DNA from: Desmodesmus armatus
Lineage: Eukaryota > Chlorophyta > Chlorophyceae > Sphaeropleales > Scenedesmaceae
Direction of reading: 5' to 3'
Length of the DNA: 64,000 nucleotides
Assembly (NCBI GenBank): GCA_007449985.2
Contig: VIIQ02000571.1
Location: forward strand, 434,001 to 498,000
Positions 1 to 12,090 of the stretch are shown in pieces; positions within the stretch are counted from its first letter, which is position 1, and each line of letters opens with the position of its first letter. The position numbers were made by a program, and so were the translations under genes. The notes under the pieces were generated by a model. It was not told the DNA's origin. It did not search any database and worked only from the letters and a program-made list of their open reading frames with translations.

Positions 1-1893
1 GACAGTCAGTTGAGTCAACGTGTGTTGTGTCAGGAATGATTGCCAGGAAGCATAGCACCGCACCAGGGGAGAATGAATTGTTGTGGCGCATCGGTGTGCT
101 TTGTTGTGAGCAATCATTTCATCGCATGATTATCACGCGCAGCATCAGAGTCGATCGTCAAAGCGGATGACATTTATGCTGGCATTGTTCGCGTGCGATA
201 CAGTTGGTTGCGTGCCTACAGTGGCGAGGTGTGTAGGTGCAACAAGCACCCACGGTGCTGTGCGGTCACGGCTACGAGCCACAAGTCGTTAAGTGTGCAT
301 GCTGCCATGCAGTGGTTGGTTGTGAGCAGGATGGGCATGAGCGTTGTGTTGTTGGCCGTTTCAGATTGCGCATGTGTACGTGTGTTGTTGCAGCTGCTTG
401 TGCATACCTTTTTGATCAAGTGGACCTCCTCCACCTTGTGGAGGTGGAACTACTACTTCATTCTGAAGGTGGCTGCGGATTTTGCCACATCTGGTATAGC
501 GGCTGAGCTGTGATGCTTGGCAATGTCGCCTGGACAAGGCGGGGCATGTTGAGCAGCATCTATAAGGGGAATTGCAGACTGAGTGTGGGTGTGTGTGTGC
601 ACATGCACATCTTTTCTCAAAGAGGGGAGTTTATCAGCTGTGGTGTTTCCATAAGAAAGGCAAGAGTGTAACCGGCCATGCTGAACACCTGAAGCGGCCA
701 GCCCGATATCGTGTTTGAAAGGCAGTCGCTGCTTTACTGTTTGGAAAAGTATATATAGAGCCGCGACAGGCTGCGCAACGCAAGTTGCAAAGGGCCAAAG
801 GCTGTCAAAAATTGTTTATGTGCGCACCGTGGGATGATGAGATGAAGCAGGAGCAGGCAGTGTGCCTCAAAACACAGCAGCACAAAAATGCCACATGTAG
901 CAATGCTGCAGGCTGCACCATTCAAGCTAAGATGGGTTTGCCACCATCTGCATACATCCAAAGGCTTGTATCACCGGTGTCAGAGGTATCGGAAATCCCC
1001 TGCCACAGCACTAGCAGCAGCAATCCTCGATCTGTGTAGGTCCACACACCACACATGCTTGCAGGCCGTGCAATGTCACACCCAAAAGACATCACATAGT
1101 GCAGGGCAATGGCGCAAGCGGGTATCCAACAAAGCATGAGGCTGCACGGCAGCACACATGTAGCACACAAATGTGCATCGTGGCATGTGGACAGGCGGCG
1201 CTATTGAATACTGAGCACTTCTTTGCTGCAGCGGCAGCCTTCTTGTCTGAATGGCTGCAGCGGACGCCTTCAAGTTCAGTCTCACAGGGCCCCTTCAGGC
1301 TTGAGCGGCAGCTCCAACTGCCAGGCTTGTAGGCCATGCAGCCTGATGCTACCTGATCAGGTATGCTTAAGAGCACTGGGGCGCCCTGCAAGCGTTATCT
1401 TGATTGGACGGTGCTAGAGAAGTGGCAGGCTGAGGTCAGTAGCATGGCCCTCACATGTTCCCCGCATGCGGCAACACCAGTGCAGGCGGCCTGTTGAGCT
1501 GACTGCGGCAACCAAGCCGCCATCAATAAAGGTGTGTCGATAGCTGCTGAGTGCCCTGCAGTTGTGCGCAGGAGGACTATGCCTCTGGGTTCATCAAACC
1601 CTGGCAGCCTGTTGGCAGCAGTGAATTTGATGTTGGTCTCCACCTCAACGTATTGGCTCCACATATCACATGTAATACTGGCAAGCAGGTCGGGAGTTTC
1701 GGGGTTTTGCCATCAGTTTCTTTTCAGTTGTTGTTGCTCCCAAGGTTGTCCAACGTTTCCAACGCTGCAGGTCGGTGGAAGGTCGGTGATAGTACATAAG
1801 GATGTTGAGTTAACCCCTGGATAAGCCTGAAGTCAACAGGTCCGGCAGTTTGAGCTCAACGCAACGACCTCCCGACAAACGGCCACGCGCGAC
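1..1893. other. No supported gene
   Basis: I see no exon chain with family similarity here. Short open frames exist on both strands but have the low-complexity Cys/His/Gln-rich look of random frames in TGCA-rich DNA. Confidence 0.5.
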
Positions 1894-2342
1894 ATGGCTC
1901 CAAAGGTGAGGTGATGCCGCACTGCGAATGGCTGGCGCGCGGGTTGTGCCGCACTGTAGTAATGCGATGCGATGCTTGTGGGATGCGTGTTCCGTCCGGA
2001 CTCCGGCTGCTGAGCCCAGCGTTCCCAGCACGGATGGTTCAACTGCCTGCTGTCCCAGTGCTCCCTTGGTGACAAACACCCAGCTGCTGACCCCAATCCC
2101 TCCTGCTGTCAACCTCTTACCCACAGGCCTTCCTCCTGCTGCTGGTGGTGGTTGCCTTGCAGCTCACCCAGCCCTTTGCCCAGTCCACCCGCAAGCTGAT
2201 GGCAACTGACCAGGGCAGCGGGACCGCACCGGCCACCCCAGCAGGCTCGCCAGCTGCTAGCTTGGTTGCTGCCATGCCCCAAGCGCCAATCACACCAACC
2301 AGGGGTGGGAATGAATCTCATGGGTACTGCACTCAGCTATAG
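1894..2342 (+). CDS. Small secreted protein, two-exon model
   Basis: The model joins a 12-nt first exon (1894-1905, Met-Ala-Pro-Lys, donor GTGAGG) to 2127-2342 (acceptor CCACAG) in phase 0. The product is about 75 residues. It begins MAPK and continues straight into a hydrophobic run (AFLLLLVVVALQL), then TQPFAQS, which is a textbook signal peptide with a likely cleavage after Ala or Ser. The rest is Ala/Pro/Thr-rich, as in short algal wall or secreted proteins. No family was recognised. The gene may instead splice on to the Cys-rich exon at 3173-3436, although the available donors (TTG|GTTGCT in phase 0, GG|GTACTG in phase 2) are weak. A TGTAA lies at 2756-2760. The signal peptide is clear; the gene's end is not. 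Confidence 0.5.
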
Positions 2343-3172
2343 AGCAAGTCCTAAGGAACAAGCTGCTATGCTTAAAATGTGCAGCCATGCTCTAGTGTTT
2401 CCGCAATTGCAATAAACGTATGCCCCGCTGTGCCCCTTGTCGGAAAGCGGATTTCGCGTTTTTCGGGCCAAGCTGGCCCCAGCACAGCCTGTCAGGACTT
2501 TGTCCTGTATCTCTGCAAGGCAGTGCTAGCGTGTGGTGTGTATCTGTGCTGTCTCCTGGCAGCACTGACTGAGTGTTGCTGCAGTGACATTGCGCAGTCT
2601 CGCCCTGCACTGCGCTGCAGGGGCCAAAGTGGGTTTCTGGGACCCTGTGTCACTAGTGTGACCTTCAGCATGCTGTATAATAATAATAATAATGCTTCAG
2701 GGCCCCCTCCTAACCCAGTAACGCCATAGGATTACCTCCCATTGGCTTCACGCCCTGTAAGGACGGCGGGGTCTACCCCTCCTGACACACACTCCAAGCA
2801 TTATTATCACACGGGGTGACACTTGCTCTTGCTGTATTGCCTGCTAGTCTCGCTCCGGGCTCACCTGCCCAGCCGATTCCGCTTGTAAGTGATGTTGTGA
2901 GTGCGAATGTGCTGCCAAATGCTGGCGCGCCCTTGCTTTTTTGTTCGTGGTCGGGTCACGTAACCGGTGTGCCTGTTTCTGGCACTCCTGGTGCCTCAGA
3001 AACCGCCCTGTGCTCAGCTTCGAGGGAACAGCCTGGCAGGGTCCGTGGCTTCGTGGGGTGAATGTGCGCAGTAAGTGCGATTAATCAAACCAATGTTCGC
3101 TGCTGATGCTTGCGGCTGGCTGGGGTGACGTCGAGCAACAGCTGGAGAAACATTCCCACCACCTGAACCAAG
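2343..3172. other. Intron or intergenic stretch with a (TAA)n tract
   Basis: This is either the 3' UTR and spacer of the secreted-protein gene or an intron leading to the Cys-rich exon. It holds a short TAA/ATA microsatellite near 2678-2693 and a TGTAA at 2756-2760. No coding exon is supported. Confidence 0.4.
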
Positions 3173-3436
3173 GACCTTGAGGCCAGGCTGGCCGAAAACA
3201 AGTGCACCAAGACCGAGGGAAAGAAGGACTGCCCCACAGGTCTGTTGCAGTCCTGTTGCGTCGAGCACTCAATCAGCGAATGCGTCACCCTCGCGTCCAT
3301 AGAGCTCATGACCAAAGACCCCAACTTCCCCAGTGACGCGGTCAAGATGATCTGTCAAGACGCCGGTTACTATGCTTGCTGCGCCGACCCTGCGGACAAG
3401 AGGTATGCACGGCAAGCTGCAGCCAAGAGGCCCTGA
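3173..3436 (+). CDS. Cysteine-rich terminal exon, unknown protein
   Basis: An 87-codon open frame follows an in-frame TGA. It begins at a possible acceptor (ACCAAG|GAC) and ends in TGA at 3434-3436. It encodes a charged, Cys-rich segment with motifs such as NKCTKTEGKKDC, LLQSCC and YYACCADP, about eight Cys in 60 residues. That looks like an extracellular disulfide-bonded domain. Base use is more GC-rich and codon-like than its surroundings. It has no start codon of its own in frame, so it must be joined to an upstream exon. The signal-peptide exon ending near 2342 is the obvious partner but the splice is not settled. I do not recognise the family. Confidence 0.45.
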   Translation, partial: DLEARLAENKCTKTEGKKDCPTGLLQSCCVEHSISECVTLASIELMTKDPNFPSDAVKMICQDAGYYACCADPADKRYARQAAAKRP

Positions 3437-3516
3437 TCACAGGAGAGTGATCACGCCTTCACCAGGACCTTGGCCACTGTGCAGCATCCACGTGCTGCAT
3501 GTATCCTGACCCAGTT

Positions 3517-3540
3517 TAGTAGTAGTAGTAGTAGTAGTAT
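3517..3540. repeat. (TAG)n microsatellite
   Basis: About eight perfect TAG/AGT units in a row, just downstream of the Cys-rich exon. Confidence 0.9.
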
Positions 3541-3740
3541 CCACATGCGGCATGTCAAGGCTTGATTGTGCACACAAAACCAACTGATGTACTGGTACAG
3601 CTGGCTGCCGCATCAGTGAAGCTGCCTAGTGTTGCCACCGTGTGGCAATGGTGGGCCGCCACGTGGGTGGTCGTTTGCGCCTGGCAGGAGAATTCCTATG
3701 ATCTATGTGCTGCTTGCAACCACACAGCGTAAATCATTTA

Positions 3741-4041
3741 AGTTGACGCTGCAAGCACATCATATTGGCGCCGCCACAGTGTGTCAGCAGACAGGATGCA
3801 TGTGAATGACAGCTGGTCCATCCTGCCACACTGTTTGCGCATGGAGCGATTGAGCGCCGCTCAACCGCTCCATGCGCAGTTGGAGTTGTCAGCCGCTGCT
3901 GCGCCGCAGAAGTGGCTGACAATGGCTTTGCATGCTGTGTGGCAGCATGGCGTTGGCCACTGTTGATGCATGTCCTTCTGTGCACCCCGACAATGGCGCA
4001 GCCCAACCACATTGAGGATTGCAAGCTGCAGCGTCACACCT
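3741..4041. repeat. Foldback element with two internal hairpins
   Basis: At the centre is a hairpin at 3837-3877 whose 12-base arms (GCGCATGGAGCG and its exact complement) extend through GAGC/GCTC to about 19 paired bases with a 3-base GCC loop. A second hairpin (TTGTCAGCC...GGCTGACAA, near 3886-3922) lies next to it. Both are enclosed by CTGCCACAC (about 3824) and GTGTGGCAG (about 3938). Further out the flanks remain loosely complementary, ending in TGACGCTGCA (3743) and TGCAGCGTCA (about 4028). No protein is encoded. It could be a degenerate foldback transposon or a structured RNA precursor. Confidence 0.7.
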
Positions 4042-7000
4042 GTTGTGGGCATGTCTGATGCAGTTTCGTCTGCAGAATAAATGTTTCATGTTGGGCATTG
4101 TTGACCGTCAACGTGATGTTGGCCCACTTGGAACGTGCGCTTCGACCATGATGTGACATACCTATGCTGCGGCAGCATGGCGGGTGCCACCCGCATGCTG
4201 GGCCAGCATGTGCGGGCGGCAGCCTAACAGCCTGTGCATAAACGGCCCGTCGTGGCCCACGACATGTGTGTGCAGTGCCAGTTTGTACAGTCAACATGAC
4301 TCGTAGGCACTCTGTGCAGTCCTGAGGTGCTGTGGTGACTCCACCACAATGCCACTGCTGCACTACTTTGTGCAACTGACGGGTAGTACCCGCCGACTGT
4401 CTGCATCCAGGTTGTTTTGTGTGCCTGATCACTGTGTTGGAGGATCACAAGTGTTTGTTGATTGCTGCAGCTCCAGTTGTACAGTTGTAACCTACTTACG
4501 TGTGACACGCAAGTCGTGCAGCTCTGTACACATTGATCTTCGCCAGCAAGGCTTCTGTTGGTGACTGACGTATCGCACAAGACTTCAAGTTGCGCTGCAC
4601 AGGCATACAAGAGCTGCATTTCCCTTGCTGATGTTGCAAAAGCTGTCACAGACAATGGACACTCTGTACATGCTGCCATGTGGTGCTGGTGCTCTATGTC
4701 TGTAATCATTAAAGACATGCAGTGCAGCTGCAGCAGAGAATGACCTAGCTTTGCAGTCGGCAACCAAATACCATCACAAATAATCTATTTAGAAGAGATG
4801 CTGAGAGACTTGGTCAAGGTGAGGAACATCCCCATGTTGTGCCTTGTTGAGCCATGTGAGTGGACCAGAGATTGGTTGCCAGCACCATCCTTTCCAAGTC
4901 TGATTGTGCATTGTTGACGGAATATTTGCGCCTGGATACGACTTTGACTAGCTTGCAGCCGGTACTGGCAAAGCACACCCACACCCATTAAAATATCCTG
5001 CGCATTCCAGACGCCCAGCCGGCCTGGCGTGGTCCAACCACTTGCACAAGTTACTCATCTGCTTCAACATAATCAGGGTCCAGTCAGCACCTGTCACACT
5101 GCGCAGCAACATACCATGTTTGCAATTGAAGTACCAGCACCAACAATTAGTGGGAGGGGCAAGATTCGAATCTGTGTTTTCCCTGCATTCAGCGTGCCTA
5201 AGGCCAGGACTCTGCCTTCAGGGTTTGTGTGAAACGGCAACAAGACATGGATGTTGAATCTTGTCACCTCTGCGACCCAACATATGTGCCAGCCATGACC
5301 TGACAGCCTGCAACATCAGCAAGAATGTTATTTGCATGCTGCCCAGGACAGTCAGCATGCACTCTGTCAGCGACATGTGTGCAGCTGCACCTGCATGCAT
5401 GCCATGTATGGCATGACTGCCACCAGGCTTGCGTACTGATTGCAGGCAGGCTGAGAAGCTTAGGTGGGCCTGACTTAGGGATTGCAGCAGGTCATACTGC
5501 ACTGCATATTTTATACAGTAAGGGCGACACCTGCAGCATCCCAGTCAATGTTGTGTGCACAGAATTCAAGGTGGTGCAGACCACCTTGCAAACATGTCAT
5601 GCTGGCGCCACTGTCAGGTGTTCACCCTCAGTTGTTGATGTGGTGAGATGACTAGGTGAATGGCCACCAAGCAATGCTGCCATGCACAAGAACTGTCAAA
5701 GCAGCTGAGCAGGATTTGGTGCTCACGACTCGACGACCTTCATTGTCGTGAATTGCATCAACCGACGTCAAAGGGCATGCAGCTTCCGCGGCTTATGTAT
5801 ATATGTAAAACTACGTATGCAGTTGCTACAGCCAAGCAACCTTAGCAGCCCACCAGCATGGGCCACAGCAGGCACCTGCCATCGACGGCGATGGGCTGCT
5901 GTCACCCGGCGTCAACGTGCCTGACCGCGAGCAAACGGGTGTCAAGCAGTGGAAATTGTAATACTTGTGCATCACTACAGCCGATCTGGCTTGACAGCCA
6001 AGCAACCTTAGCAGCATGTGCCACCGCACCGGCGATCGACGGATGTCCACCTGCCCCCCGGCGTCAACCTGGCCTATTCGCAGGCATCCTGGCATCAAAT
6101 AGTAGCTATTATGCTGCTTTTGACACTGGTGTGCACCGCCGGCCCAGCAGCCGCACGGATAGGCCGGGAGCTGCAGGTCACTCTTTCAGAATAAAAGCCT
6201 AATTCTTTTTCTATTGCATGACACGTGAAAGTTAAATCTTGCAAAAACCCAATTTGGAGACACCAGACAGATGCATCAGTAGCCATGCAAGCAAGCAGGG
6301 TTGCAGGTGCCCGAGCCCATAGTAACACCACCACCAACAGCTGCCAGTTCAATCACCCCACCACCTCCTCGCCGCAACATCAATACTGTCTGCAACAGAG
6401 CACGACCATTGCCACAAGGATGCCCTACAAGTGAACCCCTTGGTTCTCAAAAGGAGGATAAATCCCAGGTACTGGGGGTGTCAGCAAAGGCAAGGCCCAG
6501 ATAACTCCAGCCACGTCTCAAGTGGCACTTCACTACTCGAGCGGGGGTCTGGGCCTGTAAGACGCCCGCCAGCTCGCCAGCGCACTGGACATGCCTGCAA
6601 TAATCCTGCTGCAAGCCGCCACAGCTGGATCACCTGCTGCCTGCCTGCATGAGTGGAGGAGACCCTAGGGTTGAGGCCTAAACCCTCAACCAGCTTGAGA
6701 GCTGCTTCTGGGGTCCACCCCCCCCCCTGGTGAATCCCCCCAAAAACTGCATCTGAGGGACAATGGACGTCGAACAGCCTATGCCGGTGGAACACTCAAC
6801 ATAAGCAACAAACTTGAGTTAACAGCCCATGGCCATCTGTGCACAGGGCATACCAAAACACGAGAGTAAACTTGCTGCTCTGCACACGTACATGTGCATT
6901 ACCTGCCAAGCTCCTGGCATTTGCCCAAAATCCTCCCAAGCAGACACACTCCTCCTAAGAAGACACGCTGGCAGTGTCACAGCCCTGTCTGCACGCACTG

Positions 7001-8946
7001 ACCCATACCATATGCATACGGTATGATACCTGGGCAGCCACATGCAGCACTGCTCCCAAGGGTACCTTGCCACAGGCAACTGCCACAAACTTTACCAACA
7101 CCGTGCTTTGTGACAATGCAGCAGTACAAAGCAGGCAAGACACCATACAACCATTGCCCCGGACTACCGGTCACAGCCTCATATCAACAATAATGAAGCT
7201 GAAACTACAATGAGGATGGCAACAGCACATGGGCTGTGCAATTCCCAAATGATGAGTACATACAGCAGCCTGCCGATCAAGTCCCCAAGTGCCAGCTGGA
7301 GTGCTTACAAGCCCTGATGGCAGTTCTTTCCACGCCATCATGCTTACAAGATCTCAAACTCCCAGAAACTGGTCGCCACACCGGCACACCAGCCTCTAGC
7401 TGCAGGCATTGAGCAGTCACATCAGTGCAACAACAGCAAGCTGGCATGACTGCACACCGTTCAAACAGTGGGGCAGTCGCTTGCGGGCACGCCTGTCTTG
7501 ACGGCTGCTTGTCTGGGCAGCCACAGGCATTACGACAGGCCATCAACACGATGACACAATAATCCCAAAGACCGATGGCCCCGATACACCCCAGCACCTC
7601 TTGGCCAAATTATACTACGACAGCTACCGCACAGCAAGCAAGGCGCAGATGGAGTGAGTGCCCGTGCGCTGCCGGAAAAAAAGTGAGAATGGGCACCACT
7701 GTGGCCAATGGGTTGACCAAGGGTTGCCGCTGACCAGCAAACAGTCATACTCGCGGCACAGCATGCGCATATGCCAATCTACCTGCTGAGCGCTGGAGCC
7801 AGACCCTGGCTTCAGGCACAACAATGTGGCAAAGCACTCGCCCCAGCAGCAATGGACAGAAGCATTACATAGCTGTGCCGCCTGCGACAGGAATGCACAG
7901 CAGCAGCGGCTTGACAATGCACTGTGACGCATCCGGTGCCTGATTTCATCAAAGGCGGCGGACTTGCGGACTTCTACATGGCAAGCAAGCAGTGCCGACC
8001 CAACAGCGCCATGTTGTGCTGTCAGCCATTGTGGCGCTCACTCGTCCTGATGTACACAACCACATAGCGCGCCATTACAAGACTGCGCAAACAGGGCACA
8101 CCCTACCCAGGGTCGTTTACGCTGTGCTGGAACAAGTGTGTTCCAGTTGCACACGAAGTCATGCAACCCTGCTGACCCGGTCAGCTGTGGCACAGCCATT
8201 TCCCGCCCACACCATACACCCCAAAATCAGTAGGTTATCGCCACAACCGCAGCTAGACACCGCGGATACAGGGCGCACAGCGGCGTTGCGCGCTGAGTTG
8301 CCGACATCTGCAGCCCACCACAAAAACACACTCACAAGCATCGCACGCTTGCATGCATCCCATCTGTCAACACGCGCACGCAGGACAAGTATGGAAATTG
8401 TCCAAAAACACTTTTCCATGCCAAACATCCCCACTCCCTACAAGCGTACGTGTGAGACACAGCTTGACCGTCAAGGCTGCAGCTACTGCTGTGTGTGTCA
8501 GACTGGTAGTCAGACCTGATGTCCTGCTGCCACGCCAGCACTATCGTGAATCAATCAAGTGCAGGACACAGTCGCGCCTCATGCAAAACCCATGCAATTC
8601 AGCGCATGCACAAACGATTCTGACCGGCCTGAGCACACCGTCCCTTTTCACGAACCCCTTCCCTGCTTTGGTCACTGCCAAGTTGGCTGTTTGCCTCGGA
8701 GTGCTCACAACCCCTCAAGATCCACACGAATCCCAAAACCCGCACAACTGGAGGCACCGTGCAAGCCTCCTGCACACCTCTCTGCCGTGCTGACAGCAGA
8801 GACACACAACCTGCAGGACACGGCCCAGCACTGATGCAACACCCATTCCTGTGCACCATCCAACATGCATGATCCTGTGCTGAACATGAACATGCAGTAT
8901 GTAACCGCCTCACAGCACCATCAAGCAGTGTACCAGCTGCACCCCA
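4042..8946. other. Long stretch without a supported gene
   Basis: Frames over 100 codons occur (for example 7992-8519 on the plus strand) but show no domain, no coherent exon chain and a Cys/His/Ser-rich composition. A 166-bp-period duplication lies at 5829-6100. I see no other feature I can support. Confidence 0.45.
5829..6100. repeat. Diverged direct duplication, period about 166 bp
   Basis: Two blocks begin with the same words (ACAGCCAAGCAACCTTAGCAG at 5828 and about 5994). They continue through shared ATCGACGG and CCGGCGTCAAC words, with substitutions and small indels. It is non-coding. Confidence 0.75.
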
Positions 8947-10092
8947 TCACGAAGACAGTAGAGACGCAACAGCACAGCACAGCAGCCACGTGCAGGTTGC
9001 CAGCAGCAGCAACCAGCCCAGATACAACAAGACCGCCAAAAACACACTTGCACGCACGATGGCCGCTGCAGGCGTGAGCACCCGTAGCTGCTGCTGCTGT
9101 GACAGATTGCAGGCAGTCAAGAGGAACGTGACCTTGTACCTCCACTCGATCAAGTACGCCACAAAGACAGGCAAGAGGAACCCGCCGAACCCATGCACGA
9201 ACAGCTTAGTCGCCAGTAGCGACGCTGCGGGCTGCAGGGTTGAGTGTATGCCTGACTCAAAGCTGATGCCTCCAGCTGCCAACAGCCCAAAACCCCAGTG
9301 CAGGGCTCGACTGACCTTTGCTAGCTCCGCATCCTGCGCATGCCCCTGTCCCAGCGACAGGAATGAGGGAAACAGCCCAAGGCCGCTGCTGCCTGCTGCA
9401 CCGGGGCCAAAGCCAACCGCGCTGCTGGTGGTGCTGGTGCTGTTGCTGCCTGGCCAGGTTGTGCTGACATGGTTGCTGCCTGCAAAGCTGCTGCCTCCTG
9501 CACAGCAGGCCTGCAGCAGGGATGTCACTGCCAGCAGCGGCACCTGCACCCGTACGGGCTGCTGGTGGAACAGGACGAACAGCAGGTTGCCCCACACGCC
9601 TGCTGCCACCGTTATGCTTGCTGCAAGGTCAGTATCGAGTAGGATGCCGTCTGCCTGCAGCTGTGGTTGGCCACCGTGCTGCATGGATGGCTCTCTGGCT
9701 GCAGATGTGGACTGTGCAAGCAGCAACGCGCAGCGTAGGAGCAGTGCTGAAGACAGCAGTATGCTGCGGCCCTTGAACCATAGCCTTGGTGTCAGCTGTA
9801 TCGCCACCAGCTGGATGACAGCCAGCAGCAGACTGCATTTGCCAAACACCCTATCACTGCCCTCCAGCATGGGCAAGATACTGAGCCAGATCAGGCTGTT
9901 GCACAGCTCATACAGGGTGTCTAAGGAGTTCAGACGACTGTTGCATCGACGGCACCAGAAACGTTCCTCCAGGCTGCTGGGGCTGATGGACAGCAAGGAG
10001 TTCATGAACCTGCTGCTGCTCTTGCCGCCTGTGCCACTGTGGCAGAAAATGAACTGAGATGAAGCAGGTCCAAAATAGACGTGACGAAACAT
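8947..10092 (-). CDS. Multi-pass membrane protein, unknown family
   Basis: A single uninterrupted frame of 381 codons. I start it at the ATG at 10092; the upstream in-frame codon at 10122 is GTG and is ignored. An N-terminal soluble part of about 60 residues carries a CRRC pair (WCRRCNSRL). Hydrophobic segments follow around residues 62-76, 86-101, 110-126, 160-175, 182-196, 280-293 and 308-326, with a final long one to the C-terminus (LLYLGWLLLLATCTWLLC). A Ser/Gly/Thr-rich loop near residues 205-265 separates the two halves. The conserved-looking patch FVHGFGGFLLPVFVAYL precedes EWRYK. This is an integral membrane protein with 6-8 spans. I cannot assign a transport or enzyme function. Uninterrupted coding is unusual beside its intron-rich neighbours, so it may be one large exon. 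Confidence 0.6.
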   Translation of the reverse strand: MFRHVYFGPASSQFIFCHSGTGGKSSSRFMNSLLSISPSSLEERFWCRRCNSRLNSLDTLYELCNSLIWLSILPMLEGSDRVFGKCSLLLAVIQLVAIQLTPRLWFKGRSILLSSALLLRCALLLAQSTSAAREPSMQHGGQPQLQADGILLDTDLAASITVAAGVWGNLLFVLFHQQPVRVQVPLLAVTSLLQACCAGGSSFAGSNHVSTTWPGSNSTSTTSSAVGFGPGAAGSSGLGLFPSFLSLGQGHAQDAELAKVSRALHWGFGLLAAGGISFESGIHSTLQPAASLLATKLFVHGFGGFLLPVFVAYLIEWRYKVTFLLTACNLSQQQQLRVLTPAAAIVRASVFLAVLLYLGWLLLLATCTWLLCCAVASLLSS

Positions 10093-12090
10093 GGATGATG
10101 GCAGGCGAAAAAGAAGCGTCACAAGATCTCAAAACAAAGAATATTAGCCAGAGCCCATTGTGGCACTTGCGGCTCGCTTTTTAGTTTGAGAACGTTTCAG
10201 CAAAACATATGCTAGTCAATGGGTCGTGCGCGGAGGGTGGTGTTAGTTTATCGTTGGGAGCTGTCACCAGCCTGTCCTTTCACTCCGGCCTCGGAAAGGT
10301 GACTTTTACCCTGGAGATGCAACATGGCATGCTTAGATCCTTTGTGTGAGCCCTTCTCGCAGCAGAAGGTCCAATCTAGGGGTAGTAAGGGGCCCTTACT
10401 ACCCCTGGTCCAATCCGGCAGCAACACCAGAGGTCCCACCCCTAGTTTGCAGGGGCCACGTTGTGTGTCCAGCAACAACTGTGGCCTGGTTCCAAACACA
10501 ATGGCACAGGGTGGTTGTGATGAACGTCACAGGCGGGCCACCCTATGCGGCATGCAGTCTCATTCGTTGCAAGCACGCAGTGACAGCTGTCAAAGCAACA
10601 AAGGGTTGTGCGACCATCGTCCCAAAGGAGGTGTGTCACAGCTCCAGTTGCAGTCACTATGTTTGGATGCCTCCACGTCAGCACAAGGTCCCAGCAGCTA
10701 GTCAGTCTCCTTTACAAAGAAAGCCCGAGAGGCCCAGCCGACCCAATGCAAGCCCCCGGGACCCAACCCATGCCCCGGGCCTTGCAACTCAAGGCGCTGC
10801 CAGCCTACTCAGGACAGCTCAAACACCTGTGGCACACAAGCTGCGTTAGCATGCAACATGTACAAGGCATACAACGGTCGGATGCGCGGCCCAGAACACA
10901 CACGCACAAGCTGAGGCAGAGAAGCACGCAGTGCAAGAGCTGACATGGCAATGCGAGCAGGAACAGCTGACCCAACCAAAGCTGGCACATGCATCACCGC
11001 CCCCGCCCCGTCAGCCAACAGGGTAAAGCTATCAGAAAACATGGCAGAAGCATGCAGGGCAGTCAAGTATCAGGCAAGGCTGGCCAAACAGTGGACTCCC
11101 TGCATACCATTGATTACCCGCAAAAGTCTGCTAGTTGGCAAGCTGGGGAATCCAGAGTGGGGGACAATTGTCCTGATGTGTTGTTTTTTTGTTTTTGCAA
11201 CAAGCTGCCATGGTCCACACGTGTGCACTACCCCCCCCCCTTGATTCTCAGCTTTTTGATGGGTTTGTTTGGGGCAGCAGCATACATGTAGCTAGCAGCT
11301 GTCTGCCATCATTCGCAGCTGATGTTTGGGAGACCTGCAGGAGGACTCCTCCCTCTCCTTGGGGAAACCCTCATGAGCCCCCGGGGCCCTCGGGTTCTTC
11401 GAGATGCCAGGGGACTGAGGGGCAGCAGCAGAGCTGTAGGCCGCAGCTGTATGCCATTCTTGCAGCTCAGCAAAGCAATCGGCTACTTTACTATAAAGGG
11501 TTGCAGCAAAGGAGCGGCATCTCAAGCATTGTGGTTTGCATACCCTGCCCAATAGGTTCCAGTGGCCAAGCTGCTGAACAAGGCTGAAGTTGAATGTATC
11601 GAAGAGTTGAGTGACTTTTGGAACATCAGCATTCACTACGCTCAGAGACCTGATGAAACCTATAGTGAGACCTGTAGTGTGGCATTGAGTCATCATACCG
11701 TAACTCAGGTTGCACCAAGTAGGTGGACTCACCATCAGACAATAAAGGTAATTTTAGTACTCTACAATATCTTATGTCTGCAGCAGGAGCCCTCCGGTAT
11801 CAAAACAAGAACAGCCCGCCAGTTTCGACAGAAACAACTGGAACGAAACCTCCAAACCAGTGCTTACAGACAACAGCACAACTTTCAGGATAAAAGCAAG
11901 GTGAGCTAGTCGTTGCCCTAACCTTTCCCAGGCATGTGGGCAGTGCTGGACTGCTGCTGTCAGATCCGTGCTTCTGACTGGCTGGCAGCACAGCTTCCAC
12001 GGGTCCTCCACCACGGTGATTGCGAATTTCAAGTCACAGCTGAACCTACTGGGCCGCTTCTATGTTTGCTGTGCTCCGCAGACAGGCAGG
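10093..12090. other. Intergenic, no supported gene
   Basis: Contains short homopolymer tracts (C run near 11231, T run near 11184) and many short frames. No domain or exon chain could be recognised. It includes the upstream flank of the LRR gene. Confidence 0.45.

Noticed and set aside
4224..4763. 179-codon minus-strand frame
   Set aside because: No recognisable motif or exon partners, and a composition typical of random frames in this DNA.
5155..5187. GATTCGAATC as a tRNA T-loop
   Set aside because: It is a simple palindrome; no matching A box, anticodon arm or acceptor stem upstream.
7992..8519. 175-codon plus-strand frame
   Set aside because: Long for the region, but no domain and no convincing splice partners; kept as unsupported.
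8990..10057. 355-codon plus-strand frame
   Set aside because: Antisense shadow of the membrane-protein gene; Ser/Arg/Pro-rich with no domain.
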